Positions 1 through 8,371 of a DNA stretch of 64,000 bases are shown here, piece by piece. A program made the position numbers and the translations under genes. The notes below the pieces were generated by a model. It ran no database searches, was not told where the DNA came from, and saw only the letters and a list, made by a program, of their open reading frames with translations. Each line of letters opens with the position of its first letter. Positions within the stretch are counted from its first letter, which is position 1. This DNA comes from Niabella beijingensis (GTDB lineage: Bacteria; Bacteroidota; Bacteroidia; Chitinophagales; Chitinophagaceae): contig NZ_JAIQDI010000002.1 in NCBI RefSeq assembly GCF_020034665.1, positions 124,001 through 188,000 on the forward strand. The letters run 5' to 3'.

Positions 1-174
1 CATTGCATCTAACGGAGAGTAGCCATCATATAAAAAAATACCGACCGTTTTGATTTCTACTTTGGGTTGGGGAAATATTTCCGCCATTGATGCTGGTTTT
101 ACCGTTTCCTGATTTTTATTTTTGCAGGCTGTTACCATGACTATGGATAATACAGCTATGATTATTTTTTTCAT
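1..174 (-). CDS. DJ-1/PfpI-type lipoprotein, N-terminal part only
   Basis: The gene runs off the left edge; only 58 codons are visible, starting at 174. The protein opens with a lysine pair, a hydrophobic stretch and a lipobox (V-T-A-C, Cys17), so it should be a lipoprotein. After a short linker comes a segment reading K-T-V-G-I-F-L-Y-D-G-Y, which resembles the first beta strand and turn of the DJ-1/PfpI (class I glutamine amidotransferase-like) fold. The catalytic Cys lies outside the window, so the enzyme class is open. It is 58 bp downstream of the TonB-dependent receptor on the same strand and may share its transcript. An exported DJ-1-like protein beside an outer-membrane receptor is uncommon. 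The lipoprotein call is firm; the fold is tentative. Confidence 0.6.
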   Translation of the reverse strand, partial: MKKIIIAVLSIVMVTACKNKNQETVKPASMAEIFPQPKVEIKTVGIFLYDGYSPLDAM

Positions 175-231
175 TACTATAAAATTTAAAAAACGGCAGC
201 CACTCAATTGGTTACCGCTACAATTGAAAAA

Positions 232-2556
232 TTAAAACTTTCCTGTTATAGTTACTCCCCACATTCTTGGGCTACCCATCATATAGGAGCCGTAACCATA
301 GGCCATATAACGTACATCGTTGAGGTTGCGAATCCACAATGCAATGTCTAAATGGTTGCTGGTAACACCAGCTCTGGCATTGAGCATACCATAAGCACCC
401 TGATGATAGGAATTGGTAAAATCTAATTGATATTCACCTGTGTATCTAAATTCTCCTCTTATAAATGCTTTAAAGGTTTGAGCAGATTTGGAAAAAGGAA
501 TACCATATTGAACCGCAAGCATAGATTGCAATGCAGGATTGTTAATCGCCTTATTCCCTTTGTAATCTTTTACAGCATTTGTTGCTGCATCAAAAAGCTC
601 TAATTTTTTATATTCGCTATGCGAGGTGCTGGCAGTCCAGTCTATTTGTAAATTTTTGAAAGGAAGTACCGATGTTTCCAATTCCAATCCATAGTTATTC
701 ATATCACCTACATTTAGGGTGGCATAGTTTATACCATCTTTGGAGGTGGATACCTGTTGGTCTTTTTGTTGAAAATAAAACGCAGTAAGATTTATTTTAA
801 GCCTGTTATTGAATAAGTTGTTTTTGACACCTATTTCATAATTATCCGATTTCTCGGGATTATAGGTAGGGTAAGCAGGGTTGCCAAAATTAAAGCCCCC
901 TACTCTAAATCCTTTTGCATAAGAGCTATACACCATAGAATTTTCCGTCAATTTGTAACTCAAAATAATCTTAGGCGTAAATGCGTTAAAAGTTTTCTTT
1001 GCCGTGCTGTCCGCAGTCAAAGGCGTTACCGTACCATCTTTTTCAGAAGCCGAATTTTGGGTAAGTTCGCGATGTTCTATATCATATCTCGCTCCGGCTG
1101 TTACATCAAGTTTTGGAGCTATAGAATATGTAGCCTGCCCATAAAACGCTACTCCGTAAGACTTTCTCTTTCCATTACTGATCGAAGCATAAGGGGCATT
1201 GGGGTCGTACAATGCATAATCCTGGTCAAAATAAGTATTGTTACCATTCTTCAGCCTTTCACCGAAAAGAAATGAGCCCGCGGTCCATTTCCATTTGCCT
1301 GCATTTGCCGGTGAAGAAAAGCGAAACTCCTGTGTAAGCTCATTTTCTTTTGTCCAATTCTTGCCACTTATTAACTGGTCAGGAGTAAAATCAAAATCAA
1401 ACCTCCCCGGAAACCAGATATGATAATCAACCAATGCAGTAATAGAAGTAAAATTAAAATTACTGCCAAAGTATTTTATTGCTAAAGAAGTGTTGAAATT
1501 AGTTCTGCGTTCGGTATTATCCCAATTTCCAAAAGCCGTATAAGGATTGGCTCTGGCCATGCTGTCGGTGGCAGCCCAGGGATAAGCGCCCTTGTCTTTA
1601 TCATTTTCATATCTTGTGTTCCAGTCTATTGTCCATTTATCCGATGCAAGATATTTCAGGTTCACATTTCCACTGTACGCATTATGTTGGTCAAAATTTT
1701 TTGTATTCAATGTAGGATTTGAATAAACAGAACCACGACCATTAGACTGTAAGCCGGCATTCACAAATAACTTATCCTTTATTAATGGTGTATTGAAACC
1801 CGCGCTGTAACGCTGTTGTCTATAATTACCAAAATCTATTTCAGCAAAGCCGGTCATTTTATTTACCGGCTTTTTGGTAATAATATTCAGTACGCCGCTA
1901 TATGCATTTCTCCCATAGAGCGTGCCTTGGGGGCCTCTCAAAATTTCAACTCTTTCAATATTATTAAAATTGAGCGGTGCGGAAAAATAGTCAAACTGAT
2001 AAACTCCATCCACGTACGTTGCTACAGATTGGTCATTAGCAAAACCCATTGCACCCCGAATATTGATAAAATTAGAACCTATACTATTTCCATGCTCCAC
2101 TATAAAGGTGCTTGGAGCTAATGCTGTAAGGTCGCTGATAGTCCACACACGGTATTGTTCTAACTGTTTTGCATTCAATGCGGTAACAGCGATTGGCGTT
2201 TTTTGTAAGTTGGTTTCAACCTTATCTGCTGTTACTACTACTTCGTCCAATTGTTTACTTTCTTCTGATAAAGTGAAATTTATTTTTGTTTCAATACCTG
2301 CGTTAACTGTAATAACTTTTAGCTGTTTTGCAAATCCAACCAAACTTATGCTTAGCTGGTAAGTTCCTGGGGCAATGTTTGCGAAGCTAAAGTTTCCGTA
2401 TTTATCGGTTATGGTTGTTTTACCTGTATTCAGGATACTAATGGTTGCCGCTTCAATTGGGTTGCCATTTGTAGCTGCAACTTTTCCTTTAATAGTTTGC
2501 GCTTGAACATTTGCCAATAAAAATGTTGCAAGAACAGTATATATAAACTGTTTCAT
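232..2556 (-). CDS. TonB-dependent outer-membrane receptor with carboxypeptidase-like N-terminal domain
   Basis: 774 aa. Residues 1-19 form a Sec signal peptide ending A-N-V-Q-A. Residues 20-100 are a CarboxypepD_reg-like domain (G-K-V, then T-D-K-Y-G-N-F and a G-T-Y-Q-L strand), standard for Bacteroidota receptors. L-D-E-V-V-V-T-A at 103-110 marks the plug start, and the plug signature V-E-I-L-R-G-P-Q-G-T-L-Y-G lies near 203-215. The rest is a beta barrel ending in T-G-K-F with the terminal Phe typical of outer-membrane proteins. It imports a scarce nutrient using TonB energy; the substrate is not readable from sequence. Its ATG overlaps the stop of a 33-aa lipoprotein frame (ATGA), so translation is probably coupled. 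It lies downstream of the copper receptor cluster on the same strand, which suggests but does not prove a metal-related substrate. Confidence 0.9.
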   Translation of the reverse strand: MKQFIYTVLATFLLANVQAQTIKGKVAATNGNPIEAATISILNTGKTTITDKYGNFSFANIAPGTYQLSISLVGFAKQLKVITVNAGIETKINFTLSEESKQLDEVVVTADKVETNLQKTPIAVTALNAKQLEQYRVWTISDLTALAPSTFIVEHGNSIGSNFINIRGAMGFANDQSVATYVDGVYQFDYFSAPLNFNNIERVEILRGPQGTLYGRNAYSGVLNIITKKPVNKMTGFAEIDFGNYRQQRYSAGFNTPLIKDKLFVNAGLQSNGRGSVYSNPTLNTKNFDQHNAYSGNVNLKYLASDKWTIDWNTRYENDKDKGAYPWAATDSMARANPYTAFGNWDNTERRTNFNTSLAIKYFGSNFNFTSITALVDYHIWFPGRFDFDFTPDQLISGKNWTKENELTQEFRFSSPANAGKWKWTAGSFLFGERLKNGNNTYFDQDYALYDPNAPYASISNGKRKSYGVAFYGQATYSIAPKLDVTAGARYDIEHRELTQNSASEKDGTVTPLTADSTAKKTFNAFTPKIILSYKLTENSMVYSSYAKGFRVGGFNFGNPAYPTYNPEKSDNYEIGVKNNLFNNRLKINLTAFYFQQKDQQVSTSKDGINYATLNVGDMNNYGLELETSVLPFKNLQIDWTASTSHSEYKKLELFDAATNAVKDYKGNKAINNPALQSMLAVQYGIPFSKSAQTFKAFIRGEFRYTGEYQLDFTNSYHQGAYGMLNARAGVTSNHLDIALWIRNLNDVRYMAYGYGSYMMGSPRMWGVTITGKF

Positions 2557-2654
2557 TGTTTGTCAATTAAAAAATGTTCAGCCATTCGCTCTTCCTTATT
2601 TTTACAGGTGGCAATTGTTATAGCCACCGCAAAAACTATTATTATTTTTTTCAT
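2553..2654 (-). CDS. 33-aa lipoprotein-like peptide coupled to the TonB receptor
   Basis: A short frame starts at 2654, only 5 bp after the MbnP-like gene, and stops with TGA inside the receptor's ATG (ATGA). It begins M-K-K-I-I-I, has a hydrophobic core and a lipobox-like A-T-C at residue 17, followed by K-N-K. The same M-K-K-I-I-I ... C-K-N-K pattern opens the DJ-1-like lipoprotein at the left edge, and both later contain M-A-E. It could be a real micro-lipoprotein, a translational coupler, or a truncated duplicate of the DJ-1 lipoprotein. The overlap and signal-like composition favour a translated frame. Confidence 0.45.
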   Translation of the reverse strand: MKKIIIVFAVAITIATCKNKEERMAEHFLIDKQ

Positions 2655-2659
2655 TTTAT

Positions 2660-3526
2660 TTAGTTCTCTACACTGCCGATAGAAAACATTCCTGTAATAT
2701 CGCTTGAACCGTTACCACCCAGGTTATCTACAAATTTTACCATTTGATCGGCAGTATGAATATTGGGCGTAGCGTTGTCGTCCATCCCGGTTCCTGTTGT
2801 GAGCGTAATAGTATTGGTTTTCCCGCTCAGCAGTTTATCAAAATCTGCTTTAATGGTGACTTTCGGTGCATTACGGCCAACTATAGCGTGGGTAGTAAGA
2901 TCTAAGGTAATATCCCGGTACCCATCAACCCCTTGTGTGTACGCGCCTTCAGTTCCTTTAACAGTGCTTCCCGTATGAATGGACATTTCTTTATTATCGG
3001 TATCGTAAAAGCCTTCCAGTTTTGTGAAACGGTAACCCGTGCCCCATTCCCACATCATTTCCGTATCATTAGACCCTGCTGCAGCGTAGAATTTTGGAAA
3101 TTTTACCTGATCTAACGTATTCAGATCCTGTTTGATTCCCAAGCCGAATTTGATCTGTTTGTATTCACCTGTCGGTATATTGCTCAAGGTATAATCCAGC
3201 GTTTCAGATTTTGCCTGGTTTACAACAGTTGCACCCTTATCCAGGTCATTAATATTATAAGGAATTTCGGTCCCATCAGCTTTTATAAGCCGGATGTTGC
3301 TTATTACATATTTCAGTTCAGAAAAATGATGCACCTGCCCTTTGGCTGAAGTGTTTACTGTGGCTGTGGCAGTAGTGGCATTGCCAAGAACAATCGTTGT
3401 ACTTTTAAATGTATTATTAAAATGTAAAGTAACATTGTTTGCAACTGGAACATCATCGCTCTTACTGCAAGAAAATAATGCCAGTGGAAAAGCAGATAAC
3501 AGCAGATACTTTTTAAAATTTTTCAT
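2660..3526 (-). CDS. MbnP-like lipoprotein (copper-associated family)
   Basis: 288 aa. The signal ends in a lipobox (A-L-F-S-C, Cys20), so it should be membrane-anchored in the envelope. The body has the pattern I recognise from MbnP family proteins: an N-terminal L-H-F-N-N strand, the central Y-V-I-S-N-I-R-L-I-K strand, and the aromatic block M-W-E-W-G-T-G-Y-R-F with T-K-L-E-G. In methanotrophs MbnP is encoded near copper-acquisition genes. Here it lies directly downstream of an OprC-like copper receptor (39 bp gap) on the same strand, which supports a role in copper binding or handover. Kynurenine or copper chemistry cannot be judged from sequence. Family call good, function inferred from context. 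Confidence 0.75.
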   Translation of the reverse strand: MKNFKKYLLLSAFPLALFSCSKSDDVPVANNVTLHFNNTFKSTTIVLGNATTATATVNTSAKGQVHHFSELKYVISNIRLIKADGTEIPYNINDLDKGATVVNQAKSETLDYTLSNIPTGEYKQIKFGLGIKQDLNTLDQVKFPKFYAAAGSNDTEMMWEWGTGYRFTKLEGFYDTDNKEMSIHTGSTVKGTEGAYTQGVDGYRDITLDLTTHAIVGRNAPKVTIKADFDKLLSGKTNTITLTTGTGMDDNATPNIHTADQMVKFVDNLGGNGSSDITGMFSIGSVEN

Positions 3527-3565
3527 GTCTTAGATTTTTTTAATTATGATTTATTTGATTTAGGA

Positions 3566-5548
3566 TTAAAAATTAAATTTTAACGATGTGAAAATATTAC
3601 GTCCCATTCTCGGGATATTACCCCAGTCTGCATAAGTACTGTAATACCTGTTTAATAAATTCTCTGCCCCAACCTGTAAGACGGTTCTGAAGCTTTTAAT
3701 ATTGAACCAATAATCTGCTGAAGCATTCCAGATTATATAAGCCGGTGTTTGATCCTCGCCATATTCCGGGCTGTAATTGATCTGTGCAAAGTCTCCATTC
3801 AGCGAGGTTTGAACGCCCAATTTTTTATACATAAAATGAAGGAATGTCTGGTAGCTTAACGGGCGAATGAACGGCAAATTCCCGCCGTTATCGTCTGTTG
3901 CGCGTGCGTAAGTGAGCGATCCATTCCAATGTAAATGCTCCAGAATATTATAGTTGACATTCAGTGCCAGGTTAAAAAGCTTAGCATGGTTTAAGGAGGT
4001 ATAACCTTTAACGCCCACCGACTGATAGTTCATTGGGCTTCCTAAACTCAAAATTTTCCCGATGATATAATTTTGAATGTAGAAATAGTTCACTTTAGCT
4101 TCAATGCCCATTTTCTCGTTTTTAAACCCTGCGCTGGCATTGGCTTCATAGGATATCTCATTTTTTAAATCAGGGTTACCTACATAATCGTAGCGGTCAA
4201 AGCTATTATAGATATAATACCCGTATCCTTCGGAAACAGAAGGTGCCCTATGCCCATACCCGGTTCCAACAGAAAAATTAAACTGGTTGATATTCAACTG
4301 GTAGCTTGCATGTAAACCCGGTAAAAGCCTGGTTTTTTCCTGCGGTGCACCTGGGTGAAAAATCCAGTTAAATTCTACATATTTAGATCGATTATAATTA
4401 ACGCCAACAGTACCACCAAAATTCACCTGGCTTCTTTCTGAAATGTCCCAGGAATTATTCATAGCAAGGCTTGCAAACTTTGTTGTAACCCAGGGCCAGC
4501 TATAAGCAAACATGGTTCTTTTGCTTCTGTCCTGCGGATACATACGCATTTCTGCAATTGATAAATTATTATAAGCATTCAGTTGGATCTCTGAAGAATA
4601 ATCGCCGCTTTTTAAATTTGCTTTGGAAACCAACCCGTAAGTAGTACTCCAGCCCGGCATATCCATGTGTACTAAATTTTCCGGGCGCTTGGTATCATCC
4701 ATATAATGTTCTATAGCATTAAAATACACCTTGGTGTCCCAGACTTTTATCAGTCCCTCCTGAAATAATTGCTTATAGGAAGCTGACGTAATAAGTGCAC
4801 GGGAAAGCCACAGATCCATCGGGAGGGCGGGAAAGCCCACATCCTTTGCTACATCAAAAATGGCGTCTACTCTTAGTGCTGAAAACGGACTTGTCTTGTA
4901 GGCCATGCCTAACGAAGTATTGAATTTATTGTATTGTGAGTGCTTTACTTCATCATTATTTCCATCATAATAATCACCTGCTTTTCGGTAGGAAACACTT
5001 CCGTCTGCCACAAACCGGTTAGTGGAATAGGATACATTCCCAAGGTTGAAGAATTGCTTGTTATTCATTTCAAAACCGGTTTGATAGGAGCCGCCCCATT
5101 TTTTTTCAAGACTGAACGGCGTGCTTTTTCGTTTCAAATCTATGCTTCCGGCAACAGTGGCACCGTGCAGGCTGCCTTCCTGTCCGGATTTGATATCAAT
5201 TGCAGAAAGATTATTACTTTCCACATAGGAAGTGATCGGGTCCATTTTATCAGTACATGCACCGAAAATATGCATACCATCTATTGTGACGGTTGAGCGC
5301 TCCGTGCTCATGTTATTCAGCAACGGTTCCCAGGCATAGGCTCCTCGTTTTATAAAGCTTATATTGTTGGAGGATGCTAAAAATTCATCAACGGAAACCG
5401 CCATTTTCATTTCAGTTTCCATCTTCTTTTTGGCAGTCGCTACTACTTTCACTTCATCCAGGGCTTTAGCGCTGTCTTTTTTTTCCTGGATGCTCTGGGC
5501 ATTCGCAGCTATTCCAAACAACAGAACCGGAAACATTAACCTCTTCAT
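3566..5548 (-). CDS. OprC-like TonB-dependent copper receptor
   Basis: 660 aa. Signal peptide 1-18 (A-A-N-A-Q). A D-E-V-K-V-V-A-T-A TonB-box-like segment lies at 31-39, and no carboxypeptidase-like domain precedes it. The plug carries I-F-G-A-C-T-D-K-M-D-P, giving C98-xxx-M102, and the barrel carries H281-Y-M283, followed by another Met/His group (H294, M295, M297). In Pseudomonas OprC, copper is bound through a CxxxM plus HxM motif set, so this receptor keeps the known ligands. It ends in an aromatic strand (K-F-N-F). It is 5 bp downstream of the YtkA-like lipoprotein gene and 39 bp upstream of the MbnP-like gene, almost certainly one operon. Expected role: uptake of copper across the outer membrane. 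Confidence 0.85.
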   Translation of the reverse strand: MKRLMFPVLLFGIAANAQSIQEKKDSAKALDEVKVVATAKKKMETEMKMAVSVDEFLASSNNISFIKRGAYAWEPLLNNMSTERSTVTIDGMHIFGACTDKMDPITSYVESNNLSAIDIKSGQEGSLHGATVAGSIDLKRKSTPFSLEKKWGGSYQTGFEMNNKQFFNLGNVSYSTNRFVADGSVSYRKAGDYYDGNNDEVKHSQYNKFNTSLGMAYKTSPFSALRVDAIFDVAKDVGFPALPMDLWLSRALITSASYKQLFQEGLIKVWDTKVYFNAIEHYMDDTKRPENLVHMDMPGWSTTYGLVSKANLKSGDYSSEIQLNAYNNLSIAEMRMYPQDRSKRTMFAYSWPWVTTKFASLAMNNSWDISERSQVNFGGTVGVNYNRSKYVEFNWIFHPGAPQEKTRLLPGLHASYQLNINQFNFSVGTGYGHRAPSVSEGYGYYIYNSFDRYDYVGNPDLKNEISYEANASAGFKNEKMGIEAKVNYFYIQNYIIGKILSLGSPMNYQSVGVKGYTSLNHAKLFNLALNVNYNILEHLHWNGSLTYARATDDNGGNLPFIRPLSYQTFLHFMYKKLGVQTSLNGDFAQINYSPEYGEDQTPAYIIWNASADYWFNIKSFRTVLQVGAENLLNRYYSTYADWGNIPRMGRNIFTSLKFNF

Positions 5549-5553
5549 AATAC

Positions 5554-6474
5554 TTAGAATAATATATCAATATATAGCTCGCTTTTTACGCCTTCTACTC
5601 CCGGAGTAAAATCCTTTGGTACCACGGTTCCTTTTACAATCTGGCCGTTTTGATTCAGCATGATGAAGTTCAATGTCCAGTTTCCGGTCATGGTATAGTT
5701 TACAACACCGTAATACAAACCATCATTTTGCTGTATCAGGTCTTTATTATTGATCGAAGAATGGTTTCCCATCGACGGCTCCGGCATTCTTGGATCCAGT
5801 TGCAACGTATAACCGCTTACCTCACTATAGGAAAACTGTGAAGGATCCGGAAAAGTTCCAGCGGGCATGCTGGGTTTATCGAATTTATAAATACCCGCAA
5901 CCAGTTCATTTTCGGCAACTTTCGGTTTCTGTGGTGCGACCAGGGCAATATAATATTGCTCCCCATCCTTTCCCGTAAAGGTGGTCATATTCAGGTTTTT
6001 ATTGGTCTGTTCCTCAACCGAAATATCCTTTTGTATATCATAAGTTTGATTATTAATGGTGAAACTGACATACAGCTCCCAGCTTCCGGCCGCATTGCTC
6101 TCACTTGTAAATACGGTGTATCCTGAAAAGTAGTTGCTATCTGCTTTATAAACCAAATCATACTTATGGGGGCAGGAGGTTTTACTGCCATCAGCGCCAG
6201 TCATTACCGGTAAAAACTTTATTGCTGAAGCGTTTACGGGCTGGTTTGTTTGATTCGTTATTTTCAAACGGATCTCATTATATCCTTTATAGAACGTGCC
6301 ATTTAATGCTTCAATACTGATTTTATAGCCTGCACTATTGATGGATACCGCTTCTTTAAATTCATAATGCTCCGTAACTACAGTGCTTATTTCTGCTTCA
6401 TAGTCGGTCTTAGCTTTGGTACAGGAAACAATCGCAAAGCATATTGCGATCACATAAAACCACAAATTTTTCAT
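5554..6474 (-). CDS. Lipoprotein with two YtkA/FixH-like domains
   Basis: 306 aa from the ATG at 6474. The frame is open further upstream to 6585, but this start gives a clean lipoprotein signal (A-I-V-S-C, Cys18) and the 37 extra residues do not look like a signal. Two similar beta-sandwich stretches follow: residues about 45-155 with a C101-P-H103 group, and 170-300 with M230, M235 and H238 in a P-R-M-P-E-P-S-M-G-N-H context. The Met/His-rich P-M-G-H style loop is typical of YtkA-like (PF13115) and copper-chaperone loops. It is the first gene of the copper receptor operon, 5 bp before the receptor. Likely role: periplasm-facing or surface metal binding next to the receptor. The binding claim is inference. 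Confidence 0.65.
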   Translation of the reverse strand: MKNLWFYVIAICFAIVSCTKAKTDYEAEISTVVTEHYEFKEAVSINSAGYKISIEALNGTFYKGYNEIRLKITNQTNQPVNASAIKFLPVMTGADGSKTSCPHKYDLVYKADSNYFSGYTVFTSESNAAGSWELYVSFTINNQTYDIQKDISVEEQTNKNLNMTTFTGKDGEQYYIALVAPQKPKVAENELVAGIYKFDKPSMPAGTFPDPSQFSYSEVSGYTLQLDPRMPEPSMGNHSSINNKDLIQQNDGLYYGVVNYTMTGNWTLNFIMLNQNGQIVKGTVVPKDFTPGVEGVKSELYIDILF

Positions 6475-6756
6475 TTTGATGGGCGTTTTGTGAAAAACAG
6501 CTGAAGATCTGCAAACTTTTTTAAGGTTGACCTGTGTATTCTCACAGTCAAATACACAGAACGAAAGCTTGCAGGAAAATTGCAATTGGTTTTAGGCTTA
6601 TTTAAAATATCTTATACCTTATTTATAGCTATACACCTGCTGGGTTTTTAATCATAGCATAATAGCATAATTGCATAGCCACAAAACCGCCTGTCTTCGC
6701 TTTAATAAGACAGCATAATCAACTGCTACAATAAAATTTTAAATAAACCTGTTGCC

Positions 6757-7125
6757 TTAAGAAAGGATTTGTGGCGGATTAAACGGTGTTTGATGAAAAC
6801 CATTTAAAAGACTTTCGATATAATTTTCAAACCCTGGTTTTTCATTTTGAGAAATAATAACTTCAGGGTCGGGTGCTTCAATTAATTTCTGTGGGAGCAC
6901 ATTGAGCTCAAAACCTATTTTTACAAAATTAGTTTCGGGGATTTTTTTCTCGGCTTCTTTTTTCATCTGGCACTTTCCATGACACTCCATTTTAGGTTTA
7001 TCCTTATTTACACAGTTCGCTTCATAGAAATCCCTGTTCAATTGGTAATCAATTAAAATCAGCGAATTCTGAAAACCTGCCAAAAATACAATGATTGATA
7101 ATATGCAGGAAAAAAGCACTTTCAC
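6757..7125 (-). CDS. Small membrane-anchored Cx9CxGxC protein
   Basis: 122 aa with an N-terminal hydrophobic segment (residues 3-25), then C38, C48 and C52 arranged as C-x9-C-H-G-K-C followed by Q-M-K-K. The C-terminal 60 residues are low in hydrophobics and end in a proline-containing tail. The three-cysteine block with an intervening Gly is shared with the protein at 7951-8343, so they are paralogues although the rest differs. Located between the copper receptor operon and the Sco gene, it is a candidate copper-binding or thiol protein at the periplasmic membrane face. I recognise the type from other Bacteroidota but know no established function. Confidence 0.7.
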   Translation of the reverse strand: MKVLFSCILSIIVFLAGFQNSLILIDYQLNRDFYEANCVNKDKPKMECHGKCQMKKEAEKKIPETNFVKIGFELNVLPQKLIEAPDPEVIISQNEKPGFENYIESLLNGFHQTPFNPPQILS

Positions 7126-7325
7126 AATGCAAAAGTAGGCTTTCTTTAATTGGATGAGTTTATATTTTCAATTCTATGATTTAAAAAATCACTACTTTTT
7201 GTTTGAATATGGCTATTGTAGCCAAATAGAATTGCCATTTTCAGGGACATTGATAAAGAATATAATTTTCAATAGCTGCAATTTGTAACTTTATGGTTTC
7301 CGTACTTGTTTATCGTATTTGGAAT

Positions 7326-7940
7326 ATGAAATTGTTTAAATCCATAACCTTTTTTTCAATTCTGTTATTATGTGCCTGTAATTTCTCGGGCAAAAAATTG
7401 CCCTATTTAGGTAATCCTGAATTAAACGGCAAGGATAGCGTTTATCCAACCATCGCCGATTTTTCTTTTATAGACCAGGATAGCCAGGTGGTTACGAATA
7501 AAACGTTTCAGAATAAAGCTTATGTGGCTGATTTTATATTCCTTTCCTGTCCCACAATTTGCCCTATAATGACAAAAGAGATGAAACACGTATATGATGC
7601 CTTTGCACAAGACGACCGTGTAGCTTTTCTTTCTCATACCATAGATCCGGAAAGGGATACCGTTGGCCGGCTAAAAAAGTATGCAGCGGCACTGGGTGTA
7701 AATACGGCTAAATGGCACTTTGTTACGGGAAATCAGGACAGCATTATGAACATTGCTGCACATTCATATTTCTCGGCCGCTCATCCTGATAGCGCAGATG
7801 CCAGTAATTTTATACATAGCGGGGGTTTGTTACTAATAGATAAAAACCGTTATATACGGGGAGTATATGACGGAAGCGACCCGGAAGAAACGAAACAATT
7901 AATTGCAGACATTAAAACGCTGTTAAAAGAGCAGTTTTAA
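7326..7940 (+). CDS. Sco1/SenC family copper chaperone, lipoprotein
   Basis: 204 aa from ATG 7326. An in-frame ATG at 7293 would add 11 residues before the signal and is less likely. The signal ends in a lipobox (L-C-A-C, Cys18). The thioredoxin-like fold holds C75-P-T-I-C79-P, the CxxxC copper site of Sco proteins, and H164 in N-F-I-H-S-G-G, the third ligand. D-P-E-R-D at 108-112 is the usual Sco motif. Known role: delivery of copper to cytochrome oxidase CuA or other periplasmic enzymes, with thiol redox activity. It heads a plus-strand group with the Cx9CxGxC protein (10 bp gap) and an AraC regulator, divergent from the copper receptor group. Confidence 0.88.
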   Translation: MKLFKSITFFSILLLCACNFSGKKLPYLGNPELNGKDSVYPTIADFSFIDQDSQVVTNKTFQNKAYVADFIFLSCPTICPIMTKEMKHVYDAFAQDDRVAFLSHTIDPERDTVGRLKKYAAALGVNTAKWHFVTGNQDSIMNIAAHSYFSAAHPDSADASNFIHSGGLLLIDKNRYIRGVYDGSDPEETKQLIADIKTLLKEQF

Positions 7941-7950
7941 TTATTTTTGA

Positions 7951-8343
7951 ATGGCTTTGAGAAAAATCTTCTCCATATTATTTATTGCAATTTTCCTTTT
8001 GCAGACCCATTCCCAGCTATGGGTATTAACTTCTTTTTATATTAACCGGAATTATATAGCCCAGGAATTATGTATCAACCGCTTTGAAAAAGTTGCTGTT
8101 TGTAAAGGCTCCTGTTTTCTTGAAAAAAAACTCAGGGAAGACAATCAAAAACAGGAAAAAATCCCCGATCTAAAAACAAAAGACGTAACGCTATTTTGCA
8201 ATAATATAAATAACTGGATCCTTATACCCGATATATCATTGAGTACAATCAGGCACCCATTATTTAATAAGGAATTACACCCACAATTTTTTTACAGTGC
8301 CGTTTTTCATCCGCCCGCCGGAGCTGTTTTATTAAGTTCTTGA
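7951..8343 (+). CDS. Small membrane-anchored Cx9CxGxC protein (paralogue)
   Basis: 130 aa. An N-terminal hydrophobic segment (residues 5-28) is followed by C41, C51 and C55 in the arrangement C-x9-C-K-G-S-C, then a charged lysine-rich stretch. The motif, its distance from the membrane segment and the preceding I-N-R-N-Y match the protein at 6757-7125 (L-N-R-D-F-Y). It follows the Sco gene by 10 bp and must be co-transcribed. A tail with F-H-P-P ends the protein; the other paralogue also ends with F-x-P-P. Candidate partner of Sco in copper or thiol handling; function unknown. Confidence 0.7.
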   Translation: MALRKIFSILFIAIFLLQTHSQLWVLTSFYINRNYIAQELCINRFEKVAVCKGSCFLEKKLREDNQKQEKIPDLKTKDVTLFCNNINNWILIPDISLSTIRHPLFNKELHPQFFYSAVFHPPAGAVLLSS

Positions 8344-8371
8344 AACAGTTTTAAACATAACAACCAGTTAA

